From Priapulus caudatus (lineage: Eukaryota > Priapulida > Priapulimorpha > Priapulimorphida > Priapulidae): DNA of 64,000 nt. The notes below the pieces were generated by a model. The model searched no databases and had not been told where the DNA came from. It worked only from the letters and a program-made list of their open reading frames with translations. Shown here piece by piece: positions 17,201 to 29,570 of this stretch. A program made the position numbers and the translations under genes. Every line of letters begins with the position of its first letter. Within the stretch, counting starts at the first letter, position 1. The stretch covers positions 296,278 through 360,277 of the forward strand of contig NW_014577295.1 in the NCBI RefSeq assembly GCF_000485595.1. Direction: 5' to 3'.

Positions 17201-20200
17201 TGCGCTATCACTGAATACCGTATTTACGTGTCAGCAAGCAATTATTAGAATTGATAAGATAAAACTCCGAACAAAGCCGCCATTTTCCCATAGATATCCC
17301 ATCATACGTAGTGAAAAATCTGAAGTTCAATCAGTAAATAATAGTTTCCGCGCATGCACAGTAGTACAAACATAGACATAAGAACATCCAGTAATGCAGT
17401 ATGGCGTTTGACAACGTTTAAAAGTAAAGCTGTTTGGAATGATCTTATTTTAACGTGTATTTCGAGGTAAATAGTAATTAAGAAGTGTAGCGATAGTTGT
17501 AACATGTAACAGCTGAGGGTCAAATGTGGTAATACGATTGTTTTATTTACGAAATTTTACGAAATTCGGAGTTTGTTTTCAAGCAACTAGGTATTTCGGT
17601 CGACTGCTGTCAGGCTCTACGAAAATCGTGGTTAAACAAGCCCCGTGGAAGGCCTGGGTCGGTTTTAGCTTCCAACCTGATTTTTGTAATCGTGGGCAAC
17701 TCGCACCAACACTAACCTCGCACCCTACCACGTGCGGAATACTAGTTCCGCTGACTGTGCTGGTTGCAGAGGCCACCAAAAAATGGGCCGTTTGAAGTTC
17801 GTAAATAATGTTCGTTCAGTTAAGAAATTAGCGCAAGTAGAGCCATTTAACAGTAGTTAGAGGTTAAATTTAGTAGGGGATGATATAATACTTAAGGACA
17901 TTTACTTTGGGATATAGAGCATTATTGGTGGCCTACTCACATGCAGTTTATAGCGCGGCGTAACGTGAATAAGTTGCGTCGCCGGGAGCAATGGTTGTAG
18001 TAGAATGTTCTTCAGAGCGTGCGGCAACTGTACGCGGGCTATAGTACTAGGCTATTGGCATGCGCTGTCACAAGCGCTGCTCGGCAGTCTTACGCCAAGG
18101 TAGGTTAGGATTAGGTCGAATCGTATGTATATCAGTGGTGGATAATTAGCTGTTGCGCGATATCTTTGCGGGAAAGTAGATTCTTGTGTTGGATACACGA
18201 GATTTCACATGCTTAGTATCCTGCGCGGATAGTAAAGAAAAATGCAAAATGCGGTGATATGTTGTTGTTGAGGATATTTGCAAGCGGCAAGCGTAAGCGT
18301 GGCCGATGTTTATCATAATGTGTTGTGTAATACGATTGTACAGAGATGGCCAACGCACTACGATTTATCGTATTTTATACGGAATTCTATTTCTTTTTGC
18401 AACCACTAACGACCAGTTTGTATCTAAAACTACGAATTTCGATGTGATCTGAAAAAAATCAATTATGTGGTCATTATTTGTCATGTGCCCTTGCCTCAGC
18501 GCTTTTTGTCTATTTTATTGTTCATGTTTGTGAGCCTCAGCAATGGCATGGAAATTCGTGTCATCTGCAGAATCAAATTTTGTTTCGGGTAGCCCCCTTA
18601 GCAAAACTCGGTCACTACGTACTTACCCCCGAACTACTAATTGATGGCCGAAACTACAGATTGCTTCAAAATAAGTTTGCAATCTCTGGGATTGTTATTC
18701 ACCTAACCTAGACAATGCGTTCTAGAAATACCGTCCTGTGTGTACTTGTTGCATAATCTTGTGAATCGCTGTTTTCCATGTTTTTTATATAATAATTATT
18801 AAAGTAATAATAATTTTCAATGCTAATTAAATGCATGTATTCAAGATTTTTGTATAACCAACATTGTTGAATTACTATCCAAAGAAATGGGATCGCCAGA
18901 TCTCTTGTGGGGATAATCCGGATGATTTCAAACTGGTATCCCGAGATGGATACCATGAATGAAAATCTAATTTTCGACGCCTTGCTATAGGACCCCCAGA
19001 TTTTAATGATTGATTGAGTTGAAAGTCACCAGCGAAGTCCGTAAGTTATATGTCTACAATTACAAAAGTGAACAGTCGCATAGCACCCTACCACTAAGTA
19101 CATCGTACCACCAGCCTAACATCACATGCAGGTTCAGGGCATTGTAAGCACAACAATGTTTGCATTATGATTATTGAATATTGTCAGGCCTCGTTTGAGC
19201 GGCAGTAATGAGTGATTTATAATAGTGTTCAATCCTTTTCAAATTTCCCCAGTATGTGGTGGGGCAAGCTGTTTAGTCTTGGTGGTGTTTTTTAGAATTA
19301 AAAATACAAGACTCACTTTCCGTGTAATGGTGAAAAATGACTTGATAAACAGTTTTTCATATGACTTAAAAGGTTATTGAAAGTAATGGCTATGCTCAGT
19401 TAGGAGAATTGTGTGCTTTCCAGGGCTGGCAATTTATTATGGTTGGCCTGATGTCTCTGTCTCGAGTGTAAAGCTTTCGAGTGCTTACTATAAAACGTAT
19501 CCACTACAGGAACGATGGCAGCGTGTCAACAGAAGTCAGTCACAACAGAAGAATCGATAAAACAAGGCAATGGGAAGAAGCGTGCTAAAGATCAAAAGCA
19601 TCACCGGAAGCAGCACTGTCTTTTTAAATGACTCTGTCTGTATGGTAAATTATTCTTATGTACACGGTAAGTGTACCTTAAGGATATATGACTAGGGTGT
19701 ACGATATACCCGGTATATTCGTATAGTTGCATATATATTTGAAAACTCGATATATTTGCGATAGCACTTCCGGATATCGATATTTATACGATACGGTGTA
19801 ATAAAAGAATAAATTACTTGACCTTGCCTCTTATGTCTATTGTTAGATGTGTCAAACATTATGCACTGGCGTGTAGTATATTAGAAAGTCAGCAATTTCT
19901 ACAACCGAGCATAAGTATACTGGTAAGCGACCCACGTGATGGAGACTGCGCCGCACTGACTGCGCGCGGCAGACTGTGAGCTGAGACAGAGAGCACTGGC
20001 AACGCAGGGAGTATATATAAGACATGCCATGAGTGCCGACGCGCGTCATGTGTCCGCGCTGAATACAAAGCTGAAAGCGAGCACCCACTGTTTCAGTTTA
20101 TTCCAGTTATCAGTTTCAGTTTTCAAGTTTCAGTATCGCAGTAATTAGCCATTAATGCAGCAGGGGTATCAGAGGGTATCTCCAGTCCACAGCGGGTGTA

Positions 20201-23200
20201 AACTACTGCGTCACACGTAGCAAAATGCACGGTTCGTACGTCATACGATAACAGAGTTCGTACGTTACTCGGATAAATTCCCGATCGTTGAACGACACGT
20301 AAGCTAACTCAGTTTCTAAACGCGTATCACTTATCCTGGACAAAAGAGTGCGTTTCTCTACGTACTCGCGTAAGCTAATACTCGCTCTAGGCGACGTGTG
20401 CGAAGAAACGGCTATAGCTATAGCGCGTATAGACGCGTCACGCTTTGTGGGTGGGAGAGAGAGAACCTGGAGAGAGGGAGAGAAGAGAGAGCAGAGAGAG
20501 AAGAGAGAGAGAGAGAGAGAGAAGAGAGATGAAGAGAGAGAGAAAGAAGAAGACAGGCCAGAGAGACGGCATAGAATTAGAGAGAGGGAGTGAGAGAGGT
20601 GAGACACATAGAGGGATGAGAGACATGCGGAGAGGAGGGGAAAACGCATAGAATCAGGGAGAGAGAGAGAGAGAGCAGAGAGAGAGAGAGAAGAGAGGAG
20701 ATGAGAAGAGAGGGCGGCTGCGCAAACACACAGAGATTGGGACACAGAAAGAGAAAGGAGTATTAGGCAAAAAAGCACGAAACTATAACCGATTTGCGTA
20801 ATCTATCGTTTCCCTTTCGCTCCTAGCGCGCAGCTATAACGCGACGTACGTAATCAAAACTACGTGTGAAGCGCTGTTTTAACTCCGAAGGTACGCTATA
20901 CTCGTCGTCGTTGGAGTCCGTAAGATAACGCTTCGAAACTGCGTTTTTACGGTAGTGTGAACGCAGCTAATGAAGAGAGAAGCTGGTGACGAAGGAGGAG
21001 GGGGAGGAAGCTGGTGGAGAAGAGGAGGGAGAAGGGATAAGCAGTGGAGAAGGAGGAGGGGAGAAGCTGGTGGGGAGGAGGGAGAAGCTGGTGAGAAGAG
21101 GGAAGGGAGAAGGGAGAAGGTGGTGAGAAGGAGGGAGAAGCTGGCGAAGAAGAGGATGGAAGGTGGGGTGGAGGAGGGAGAGAAGCTGGTGAGAAGGGAG
21201 GAGGGGGGATGAAGCTGTTGTGTAGGAAGGAGGAAAGGGGAGGAAGCGAGGGACGAGGGGAGCGTGTGATGAGGGAAGGGAGAAGGGAGTAAGGCTGTGG
21301 CTGAAAGGGAGGGGAGGAAAGCTATGGTCGAAGCTTCTCTTCTTGCTCTCAATCAGCTTTCCCCGTCTGCTCTCACGCGAGATTCTGCCCTCTCCCCGCT
21401 TCGCTCTTCTCTCACCGAGCTTCTCCCCCTGGCTTCTCACTCTTGCCTCCGTTGCGTCCACAGCTGCTCCCCTCCTCGCTCGAGCCAGCGTTGCTCCTTT
21501 CTCGGCCTCCTTGTGCCTCGCGACCGTAGCTTCTTCGCTTCTGCCCCTCCTTGCTGCCCCTTTCTCTGACTTGGCGCGTACCAGCTTCTGCGGCCCGTGC
21601 AGCCGCTTCTCGCCAGCCAGCTTCTCTCTCTCGCTCCTGTCTCTAACCACCTTCTCTTCTCGCTTCGCCTTCTCGACAACGTCAGCCTGTTGCCCCGTGC
21701 TCTCCACAATCCTCTGGTCTTCGCGCTTCTCCGGCCCCTCCTCCGCGAGCCAGCGTGGCCGCTGATCTCCACTCGTTATCCTTCTCGCCGTTCTCCCTCC
21801 GGCTCGGTCGGCAGCGAGCGTCCCGTTCTCGGCCTCCTGCCGTTCTCGCCTTGCTGCCTTCTGCCACGACGGCCAGTCTCTCGCGCCGTCCTATCTCCGG
21901 CACTTCAGGCTTCTACAGCCTGCCTCGACCACGCGTCTCTGCCTTGCTCTGCGCCTCGGCGTCCGTCCATCGCGGAGCTTTCGCTGTATCGCTTCGCCGC
22001 GGGTGCCTCCTGCCACCCTGTGCCCTTCTTCGCCCGCTCGTTCGCGCCCTTGTTCTCCTTCTCGGTCACCGAGCTTCTGCGCCGTCCTCTTCGGTGCCGC
22101 TCGCGACCAGCTGTCTGGCTTCTCCTGCCCGTCCCTTTTCTATCTACCGCTCTCTCTTGCTCCCCTTCCTCCTTCTCCACAGCTTTTCCCTCTCCGTCTA
22201 ACCGTCCCGTTCTCCCCTCCTTATCCGCTTCCCCACCTTGTCCCCTCCGTCTGCTCCACGAACTCCCTCTCCCCCTCCTATCCCCTTGTCGCTCTCCACC
22301 AGCTTCTGCTCTCTTCACCAGCTTCTCCCCTTCTCACCCCTTGCCTCCTTCTCCGCCTCCTCCTTCTCCCGCAGTCTTCTCTCCCTTTCCGCCCTCCTCT
22401 CCAGCTCCTTTCTCCCTCCCGCCCTTTCTCCTTTCCCCAGCTTCTCCCCCTGCCTTTCTTCTCCAACCAGTTCTCCCCACTCCTCTTTCTCTACCACCCC
22501 TTATCCCTTTCTCTTCTCCCAGCGCAGCTCTCCTTCATTCCTTTCTTTATTCGCACCTAGCTTCTCCCTCTCCTTCTCCACGAGCTTCTCCCTCTCTCGC
22601 ACACCACTTTCTCCCTTCTCCCTTCCTCCTCTCTCACCAAGCTTTTCCTCCTCCTTCTCCGCCGAGCTTCTTCTCGCTCCACCGACCGGACGTTCTCCCT
22701 TCTCTACCCTTCTCTTCTCTGCCAGCTTCTCCCTCCTCCTCCACCACCGTTCTTCCTCTCTCCTTCTCCACCAGCTTATACCCTCTCTCCCCAGCTTTCT
22801 CCGCGGCTCCTCCTTCTCGCACCTGCTTTCTCTTCTCCCTTCCTCCATCTCCCACCAGCTTCTCCCCCTCCTCCTTGCCCACCAGCTTCTCCCCTCCTCC
22901 CACACCTTCTCCCCGTTCTTCCCTTCTCATTCTCGCACACAAGCTTCTTCGCTCCTAGCGCTCTCTACCATCATGTTATCTGATATCAATGCATGGTATA
23001 AGACACTTCCAATACGTAATTGAAAATATTGGGCAATACGGTTTTGTCGTATTGCAATAACGTCTGCAATCACGGTTTTTGGTCGCAATATCACCCCTAA
23101 TATATACTCTCAACCTTTTGCACCGGTATTGCTCTAATGAAATTAAATGTTTATTGACGAATGAATCAAATAATCTCCTGGTCTTTTTTATTAGAATGAG

Positions 23201-23773
23201 ATAATCTCTTAGCTCACAGGGAAGAAATTCACAAATTCCAGCCGGTAATAGTTGCCACCGGAAAATTGTTGAATTTTTATGTAAAAATGGTATTTTTGGA
23301 TCTATTTCCAATTACCAGAAAGAGTGGGATACAAAATTTTCGCGCACATGTTACCAATATGACCAAAATAGTCGCATTCGGTATTTTTGTTTGTTTTTAT
23401 AGTTTAACCCGAGAAAAATAAAAAACAATCTGCCTTAAAATCAAGTCGCCACGTTTGAATTTAAATTTTGCGAATAAAGAACGATTAACTCATAAATACG
23501 GGACTTAATAACAATCCTGCACTTTTACAGGGCATATATTTCTCATTAAACGAAGTGTAAAATGTAAATTATGTCGCCAGTGTAATACAGAAGAAATATC
23601 CATTTATACATCGACTTACTAAGTCAGCAATTTGAACGGAGAATCGAGAGAGAGAGAAAGAAAACAGCAGACAGAGGAGCACGCATAGAATTAGAGAGTA
23701 GGGGAGTGAGAGAGGTGGAGACACATAGAGGAGGAGAGACAGGGAGAGGGGGAACGCCATAGAGATAGGTGAA

Positions 23774-23813
<40 letters not shown>

Positions 23814-26800
23814 AGAGAGGCGCGCGCGAACACACCGAGATGGACACAGAAGAGAAAGAGAGTTATGCAGAACACAACCTATAACCAGGCATTTGGCGTA
23901 ATCTATGTTTCCTTTCGGCCCTATCGAGCAGCTTATACGCGATCGTACGTACATTCAAAACTACGTGTGAAGCGCTGTTTAACTCAAGGTCACGTATAAC
24001 CGTACGTACGGGTCGGAACGTACGGATAACGCGTTCTGAAACAGCGTTTTACGGACGTGTGAACGCGCTAATGAAGTAAAAGGAGAAGGTGGTTGAGAAG
24101 GGAGGAGGGGGATAAGCTGTGGTAGAATAGGAAGGGAGAAAGTGAGAAGCAGGTGAGAAGGAGGAGGGAAGAAGCTGTGGAGGGAGAGGGAGAACCTGGT
24201 TGGAGCAAGGAGGAAGGGAAGAAGGGAGAAGGGTGGAGAAGGAGTAGACCGGCGAGAAGAGGATGGAGAAGGTTGGTGGAGGAGGGAGTAGAAGCTGGGG
24301 AGAGGAGGTAGGGGAGAAGCTGGTGAGAAGTAGGAAGGGGAGAGGGAGGAGAAGGGAGGTGGGTGAGGAGAAGGGAGAAGAGCAAGCTGTGGAAAGGAGG
24401 GGGAGAACTGTCGAAGCTTCTCCTTCTCCATCCAGCTTCCCCCCCTCTCCCGTTCTCCACCAGATCTCCCCTTCTCCCTCCTCTTCTCCACCAAGCTCTC
24501 CCCCTGCTTCTCACCATCCTCCTTCTCCACCACGCTCTCCCCTATCTCCACCAGCTTCTTCCGCTTCTCCGCCTCATCCTCCACGGAGCATCTCTTCCCC
24601 CTCCTTCCGTTTCTCTCACTCCACCAGCTTCCCCCTCGCATCCTTTCTCCAACGCAGCTTCCCCTCCTGCCTTCTCGTACCACCTTCTCCTTCTCCCCTT
24701 CCTCCTCTCCACCAGCTTCCGCCTCCTCCACAATCTTCTCTCCTTCTCCTCCTCCTCCTCTCACCAGTCCTCTCCCACTGCCTTATCCCCTTCTCCCTTC
24801 TCCCTCTCCTCCACCAGCTCCTTCTCCCCTCCTGCTCCCCTTTCTTCTACCACCAGTTCTCCCTCTCTCGCCACCATGCTTCTACCCCTCCTCCACCACC
24901 TTTCTCCCTTCTCCCCTCCTCTCCACCCACTTCTCCCCTCTCTCCCCTCTCTCTCCACCAGCTCCCTGCTCCCCCTTCTCCCCTTTCTCCTGTCTCACCA
25001 GCTTCTCCCTCCTTCTTCTTCACCAGTTCTCTCCTCCTTTTCTACCAGCCTTCGTCTCTTCTCCCCCTTCCTCTTACTCACCCAGCTTTTTCCCCTTCCT
25101 CCACACCTCCCTTCTCCCCTCCTTACCCCTTCTCCCTTCCTGCCCTCCTCCTCCAAACCACTCCCTCTCCCCCTCCTTATCCCCTTCTCGCTTCTCCCCA
25201 GCTCTCCTCCTCCTTCACCAGCTTCTCCCTTCTCCACCGACCTATCTGCCCTTGCTCCCCCTCTCCTTCTCCACCAGCTTCTCCCTCTCCCCCTCCTCCA
25301 CCAGCTCCTCTCCCTCCTCCCGTTCTCCTTCTCACCACTTCGCCGCCTCCTTCTTCTCCACCACTTCTCCCCTCCTTTCTCTACCACTCGTCCTTTCTCC
25401 CTTCTCCTTCTCCACACAGCTTCTCCTTCTTCGCCTTCTCTTATCGGCCAGCCAGCTTCCCCTCTCTCCTTCCCACCAGGCTTTCCTCTCTCCTTCGCCA
25501 CGACTTCTCCCTGTTCTCCCCTTCCGTCACTTCTCCCACCAAGCTTTTCCCGCTCCTTCCCACCATCTTCTTCTCCCTCCACACACACGTCTCCTCTTCT
25601 CCCCTTCTTCTTCCTGCAGCTTCTCCCTCTCTCCTCGCACCACCTCTTCCTCTCCTCCTTCTCCACAGCTTCTCCCTCTCCTCGCTCCACCAGCTTCTGC
25701 CCCTCCTTTCTCCACCTCCTTCTCCCTTTCTCCCCTTTCCTGCATATCTCACACCAGCTTCCCCCCTCCCCTTTCTCCACCAGCTTCTCCCTCCTTCTCC
25801 ACCACCTCTCCCTTCTTCCTTCTTCATTCTCACGCAGCTTCTTCCCTCCTCCTCGTCATAACCATCAAATTGTTACTATATCATGCATGGCTATACCACT
25901 TCCCAATACGTATTGAAAAATATTGCAATAACGTTTTGTCGTATTGCAATATATATGCAATACGGTGTTCTTGGTCGCAATACTCACCCCTAATATATAC
26001 TCTCAACCTTTTGCACGGGTATTCGCTTAGATGAAGATTAAATGTTTATTGAGCGAATGAATCAAATCAATCACTTGTTTTATTTATGAGAGAATAATCT
26101 CTATGCTCAGAGGCAAACAAATTTCATGAAATTTCCCGCAGCCTAATGTATTGCCGACCAAAATTTTGATTGTTTATGTAAAAATGGTATTTTTGGATAT
26201 TTCTCAATTACCAGAAAGATGACGATATACAAAATTTTCGCCACATTTAGCAAATATGACCAAAACTAGGCGCATCAGGAATTTTGTTTGTTTTATAGTT
26301 TACCCGAGAAAATAAAAAAAAAACTGACCTAAAATTCAAGCGCACTTTGGAATTTAAAATTTGCGGAGATAAAGAGACATAACATAATAATACGGCACTT
26401 AAATACAATCCCTGACGACTTATTTTACGAGCAATATGTTACAATCTAAAACGAGTGTAAAATAAATTATTCCGAAGTTGTAATCAACAGAGAAATATCC
26501 ATTCATACATGACTACTTAAGTCCAGAAATGGAAACGGAGAAATCAGCGGCTTTTCTGACGTTTAGCGCGGCTCACTACGTATACGACATGTACGCGCGG
26601 CAAAGCAAACGCTCTGACCAGTTCACATGTATCCAGTTATATGTGAGAAATGCAGCACGTGTACACAGTGCTAGGGGGGCGTTAAGCCATGCGAATAAAC
26701 GTTGAAAGATTGAAAATGAAAAATCGGTAAACATTTTCCTAAAACCTTGAGAGTATCCTTAATATGAATTTTGCACAGGGGAGAGATAGTGATCCGCTAG

Positions 26801-27849
26801 GGGACGGCTCTGATTGGCTAATTTTGTCTCTTATTTATTTTATTTTGTATTATTTTTGGCTAATTTTGTTTTATTTTAGAATTAGGGATAGGGTTAGGGT
26901 TATGGTTAACTGATTTCTATATCCACAACTTATTTCTATATTCACTATCTCTCCCCTGAGACCTACTACATTAATATTACTGAATACATCAGACAATCAG
27001 ATATCAATATGTGTTATTCACTTTGTTGGTGTTATCGGCGTTAACAAATACGGTGGTGTATGCCATAATAACATACTGACGATACTGTTCTAATCCATTA
27101 TACCATGACCCGTAGATTTACGCATTTATTCTTTGTTAGGTAGGGTATGATTACATTATAATATTTTATATACAATATCATTGTTGATATAAACATCAAG
27201 ATCAATGCTAAACTAGCAATTGGTCAAAGGACGGACTTTCAATATTTGTGTGGAGGTGGGCTAAATTTAGAGTCTACAGTAGTTGTGGTACCATGCACTA
27301 AGGTGAAACCACCGCCATATAATTGCATTATTCAATGTCTCAATTGATGTTAATCTGTGTGTAATTCTGCTTTGTATCCTATCGCCCTGTTGAATGTTTC
27401 AAGTGTGTTCCAAGCATTATCGGGTGCAGAATTTAAAAAATTGATGGTAAGGCAAGTGTTATACATATAATAAGAAACCTTAAGTCACTGTAGTAAGTTG
27501 GGAGAATCATCAAGGCAAAACTTTCCTTCGAAGGCAAATCAATTTTTAACAACATTTTTTTGTGGCAATGTTGCATACGCTAGCCATGTATGTTTGTTGC
27601 GGTTGATATTCAATTTTCAGGGGTAACATATGACTATTAAGGAGGGCGACGATGGCACTTCTTGTAAGTGTCGGGGTGAAATATGACTGATATATACGAG
27701 TACGGTTTTCAAAACTTTTCACATAACGCCATCACTCTATTTTTCTTCTTCACTTTCAGGCTCAGATGCCGGATCCAAAAACTTACAAGCAGCATTTCGA
27801 AAATAAACATCCAAAGCACACAATCCCTGACGACCTTAAAGATGTATAA
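13042..27849 (+). CDS. ZNF706: ZNF706-like single C2H2 zinc-finger protein, 2 coding exons
   Basis: Coding exons are 13042-13176 and 27760-27849, joined GT/AG in phase 0, giving 74 residues (the vertebrate protein has 76). The N-terminus, MARGQQKIQSQQKN, is almost identical to vertebrate ZNF706 and belongs to the basic SERF/4F5-like segment (residues 1-35). The finger is C41-x2-C44 ... H57-x4-H62 with MPDPKTYKQHFENKHP. The intron falls after Met45 and splits the Cys pair from the His pair. An acceptor (ctacag) 6 nt before the ATG shows that a 5' UTR exon exists upstream; a candidate donor 'gatgtaagt' lies near 12620. The 14.6 kb intron is filled with transposons and a mis-assembled repeat zone. 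In vertebrates ZNF706 acts as a repressor that promotes exit from pluripotency; here function is inferred from homology only. A possible AATAAA is at 28157-28162. Confidence 0.95.
13995..14232. repeat. (GA)n microsatellite
   Basis: Uninterrupted GA runs (about 14046-14087 and 14201-14232) sit in a GAGA-rich stretch. Related stretches occur at about 20452-20700 and 23643-23815. These are interior parts of the hAT-like element. Open frames of Ser/Leu or Glu/Arg repeats here are artefacts of composition. Confidence 0.85.
14518..14862. repeat. Purine-strand minisatellite, ends at an assembly gap
   Basis: Variants of 'gagaagctggtggagaagg' and 'agggagaagctggt' repeat in a 25-30 bp pattern, almost all purine on the plus strand. 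The array is cut by ten Ns. The same array occurs at 20970-21330 and 24066-24410. Confidence 0.85.
14863..14872. other. Assembly gap (10 N)
   Basis: Ten Ns follow the purine minisatellite. The sequence after the gap is unrelated to the array, so the array's true length and exit junction are unknown. Confidence 1.
15767..17620. mobile_element. Inverted-arm element around a 259-bp core
   Basis: The block 15767-16790 reads as the reverse complement of 10770-11323 (with additions), and 17097-17620 is its forward form. Together they form two opposing arms. Between them is a compact element, 16809-17067, with ends 'acgtagtgttaagcgaga' and complement. The whole is the uninterrupted relative of the 9461-11323 cluster. 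The right arm begins to gather single-base indels near 17590, where sequence quality drops. Confidence 0.6.
17640..21330. repeat. Indel-riddled duplicate of 11.3-14.9 kb
   Basis: This stretch repeats the order and content of 11323-14862: the 'gggtcgaaattag' element, the ZNF706 first coding exon and upstream flank, the hAT left end, the GA tract and the purine minisatellite. It differs mostly by scattered one-base insertions and deletions, many in short homopolymers. That pattern is typical of uncorrected long-read sequence. It most likely represents the other haplotype or a false duplicate. Confidence 0.75.
19515..19644 (+). pseudogene. Broken duplicate of ZNF706 coding exon 1
   Basis: The stretch aligns to 13042-13176 from the ATG to the donor (ATG-GTAAAT here), including the acceptor before the ATG. 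It is 130 nt instead of 135 and carries several indels, so the frame is lost within a few codons. As it sits in the error-rich duplicate, it is more likely an assembly copy than a real pseudogene. Confidence 0.75.
20970..22945. repeat. Purine array facing its pyrimidine complement
   Basis: Plus-strand purine minisatellite (20970-21330) switches abruptly to pyrimidine repeats (about 21331-22945, units such as 'cttctccaccagcttctccc'), the reverse complement of the same array. The segment 21340-22200 is the most degenerate and GC-rich part. Long open frames on both strands here (Ser/Pro/Leu-rich or Glu/Arg/Gly-rich) follow from composition and are not genes. This head-to-head layout could be a true inverted array or a foldback read error. 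Confidence 0.8.
23108..23642. other. ZNF706 intron flank of the hAT-like element, first copy
   Basis: Unique-looking AT-rich intron sequence that follows the hAT target duplication. It recurs with indels at 26001-26530, again after a target duplication. Near 23640 this copy jumps directly into GA-rich element interior, a junction probably made by GA micro-homology during assembly. Confidence 0.55.
24066..25850. repeat. Second purine array facing pyrimidine complement
   Basis: Purine minisatellite (24066-24410) flips to its complement (about 24411-25850), repeating the pattern at 20970-22945. It leads to the second hAT right end at 25985-25992. Open frames above 500 codons here lack any codon or domain signal. 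Confidence 0.8.
26776..26958. mobile_element. Small inverted-repeat element with telomere-like core
   Basis: The 17-bp ends 'caggggagagatagtga' and 'tcactatctctcccctg' are perfect complements. The 183-bp element contains 'gggatagggttagggtta', a degenerate TTAGGG-like run, and AT-rich sequence. No clear target duplication can be assigned. Confidence 0.75.
26959..27759. other. 3' part of ZNF706 intron 1, nothing recognised
   Basis: Ordinary AT-rich intron up to the acceptor at 27758-27759 (cactttcag). I see no RNA gene or transposon. Confidence 0.4.
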
Positions 27850-29570
27850 TCAGGTAGAGACTCATCATTTTGCATATTAGCGTAACCTTATATGATTTAT
27901 GGTGGATGTGTATGTGTGTATGTTATAACATTCTAGTGGTTATGCGTGCGTTTGAACATAACTTTTAGAGTAAACTCTTGACTGCCTAGCGCTATGTAAC
28001 GGCAGTATCTATCCAATGGGACCAGTATGCACTCACACGCATGCACGCATGTATTACCTGTATCACTATAAACCTACTATATGTCACTATGTTTTAGGAA
28101 TAGGAGAATCTACTTACTGTCAGAGATCTGAGAAATTTGGAGAAAAGTGATACGTGAATAAATCCTCCGGGTCTTTGAATCTTTGGAAACGTCTGTCATG
28201 CTTGGAATATTCTCATCACTGTTATTTTACTTTGACAATTATGCCCCTCAGGCAAAATACAAAACTGTTTTGCACATTTTGTAGAGAATACATGCAAAGT
28301 GTTATGATATAATTTTCGTTCCAATTGGTCACAAGTGGTGTTGTGTAACTTTGAAAACTAGACTGATGGGATCTAAGAATCGTGGACAACCGTTCTAAAC
28401 ACGAGTTGGGTAAAAATACGAATAAATACGTCTTTTCCATACAGATTTCTGGTGCAGCGATAAATGACTTGTTAATAATTATTGTGTTGTTAAAGTTAAG
28501 GTTTTAAGCTCAATATTGTCGGCTGTGCGATGACAAATTACAATATGACATCATCACGTTCTAACATTGAAATTAATGCACACGAATTTAGAGTGACACA
28601 GCATCGTTTGGATTTTAAATTGATTATACTTTTATTAGCTGCAGTCACATTAAGTTTGTAAATAATTGAGCTATGCTATGTTTATGCAACAATGTTAGTG
28701 GTATTTATTGGGAGGATGTGTAAAAATGATTGAATGGTGACGGCATGTAAAAAGAATTTGGTATTAACGCAATGCACTTTCGTCTTGTTTATTCTTCCCA
28801 TCGACATCTGTATCATCCCCCAAGTTCCCAGAGTAATTTTCTGGATTTTCCATGTTGTATCTCCATGTGAAGGATAGCAGTGTTAGGCAGAGTGTAAAAA
28901 TGTATGCATTCTATTTTATATCCTGAATAATTCTTACAATTCGTGGTGTAATCTGTTCTATGTATGGATATCACTCACATCAGATGGCCTCTTGGAAATT
29001 AATGATATATAGCCTAATATAATACATAACATCTGTCAGGGTTGTGTAGCTTTTGTATAATATAGGGTATGGAGGGAGCACTCGCTGATACTCCAGTAAT
29101 AAAAATCGTTGACGTGTTTATTATAAAAATGTGTAGCCTTTCTGTTGACATCATTCAAATTTGTCACAGTGAAAATCGTTTGAAAAGGTATTTATTCATT
29201 CTTCCACACGTCGCTTCTTTTACAATAAAAAATGTACACTATATACACATGCACCCCTCATTGAGGCCAAAACTCAGAACTGGACGGAAGTTTGAATCAT
29301 TCCCGATGACATCGCGGTACAACAACCACTCCGAATTCTTAAACCTGGGGCCAGTTGTCAGAAAAAAAATTAGTCTTAATATCATTTTTAGCATTAATTC
29401 TTTCTCATAGACCAGACCTCTATACACTGCATACGAGAAAATCGTACGTTTACCACGTTTCCGTCAGCAATATACGAGAAAAGGTTCATATTAAGACTAA
29501 ATCTTTATAATAATTTTGTTTCTGACAACAGTGTCCCTGACAAAGAGAACTCGCTCAAACTACATATTGT

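Larger units (their letters stand above)
13226..23099. mobile_element. hAT-like element in ZNF706 intron 1 (assembly-expanded)
   Basis: The left end TAGGGGTG (13226) and right end CACCCCTA (to 23099) are flanked by the exact 8-bp direct repeat 'atatatac' (13218-13225 and 23100-23107). That is the hallmark of hAT insertions. A second right end with the same duplication is at 25985-25992 (duplication 25993-26000), and a degraded second left end is at about 19694. In reading order the interior holds: TA-rich subterminal palindromes, (GA)n, purine-rich minisatellite, then the pyrimidine complement. The true element is probably one copy of a few kb; the span shown is inflated by duplicated assembly and one N gap. 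No transposase is recognisable. Confidence 0.7.

Noticed and set aside
19515-19644. A second ZNF706 gene
   Set aside because: Several indels destroy the frame and it lies in a block that looks like unpolished duplicate assembly.
21597-22958. A 453-codon open frame rich in Ser, Pro and Leu
   Set aside because: It is the pyrimidine strand of a degenerate minisatellite. Long frames are open on both strands and in several phases, with no domain or splice context.
24263-25916. Overlapping open frames of more than 500 codons
   Set aside because: Same minisatellite composition effect; the two frames overlap and simply translate (CTTCTCC)-like repeats.
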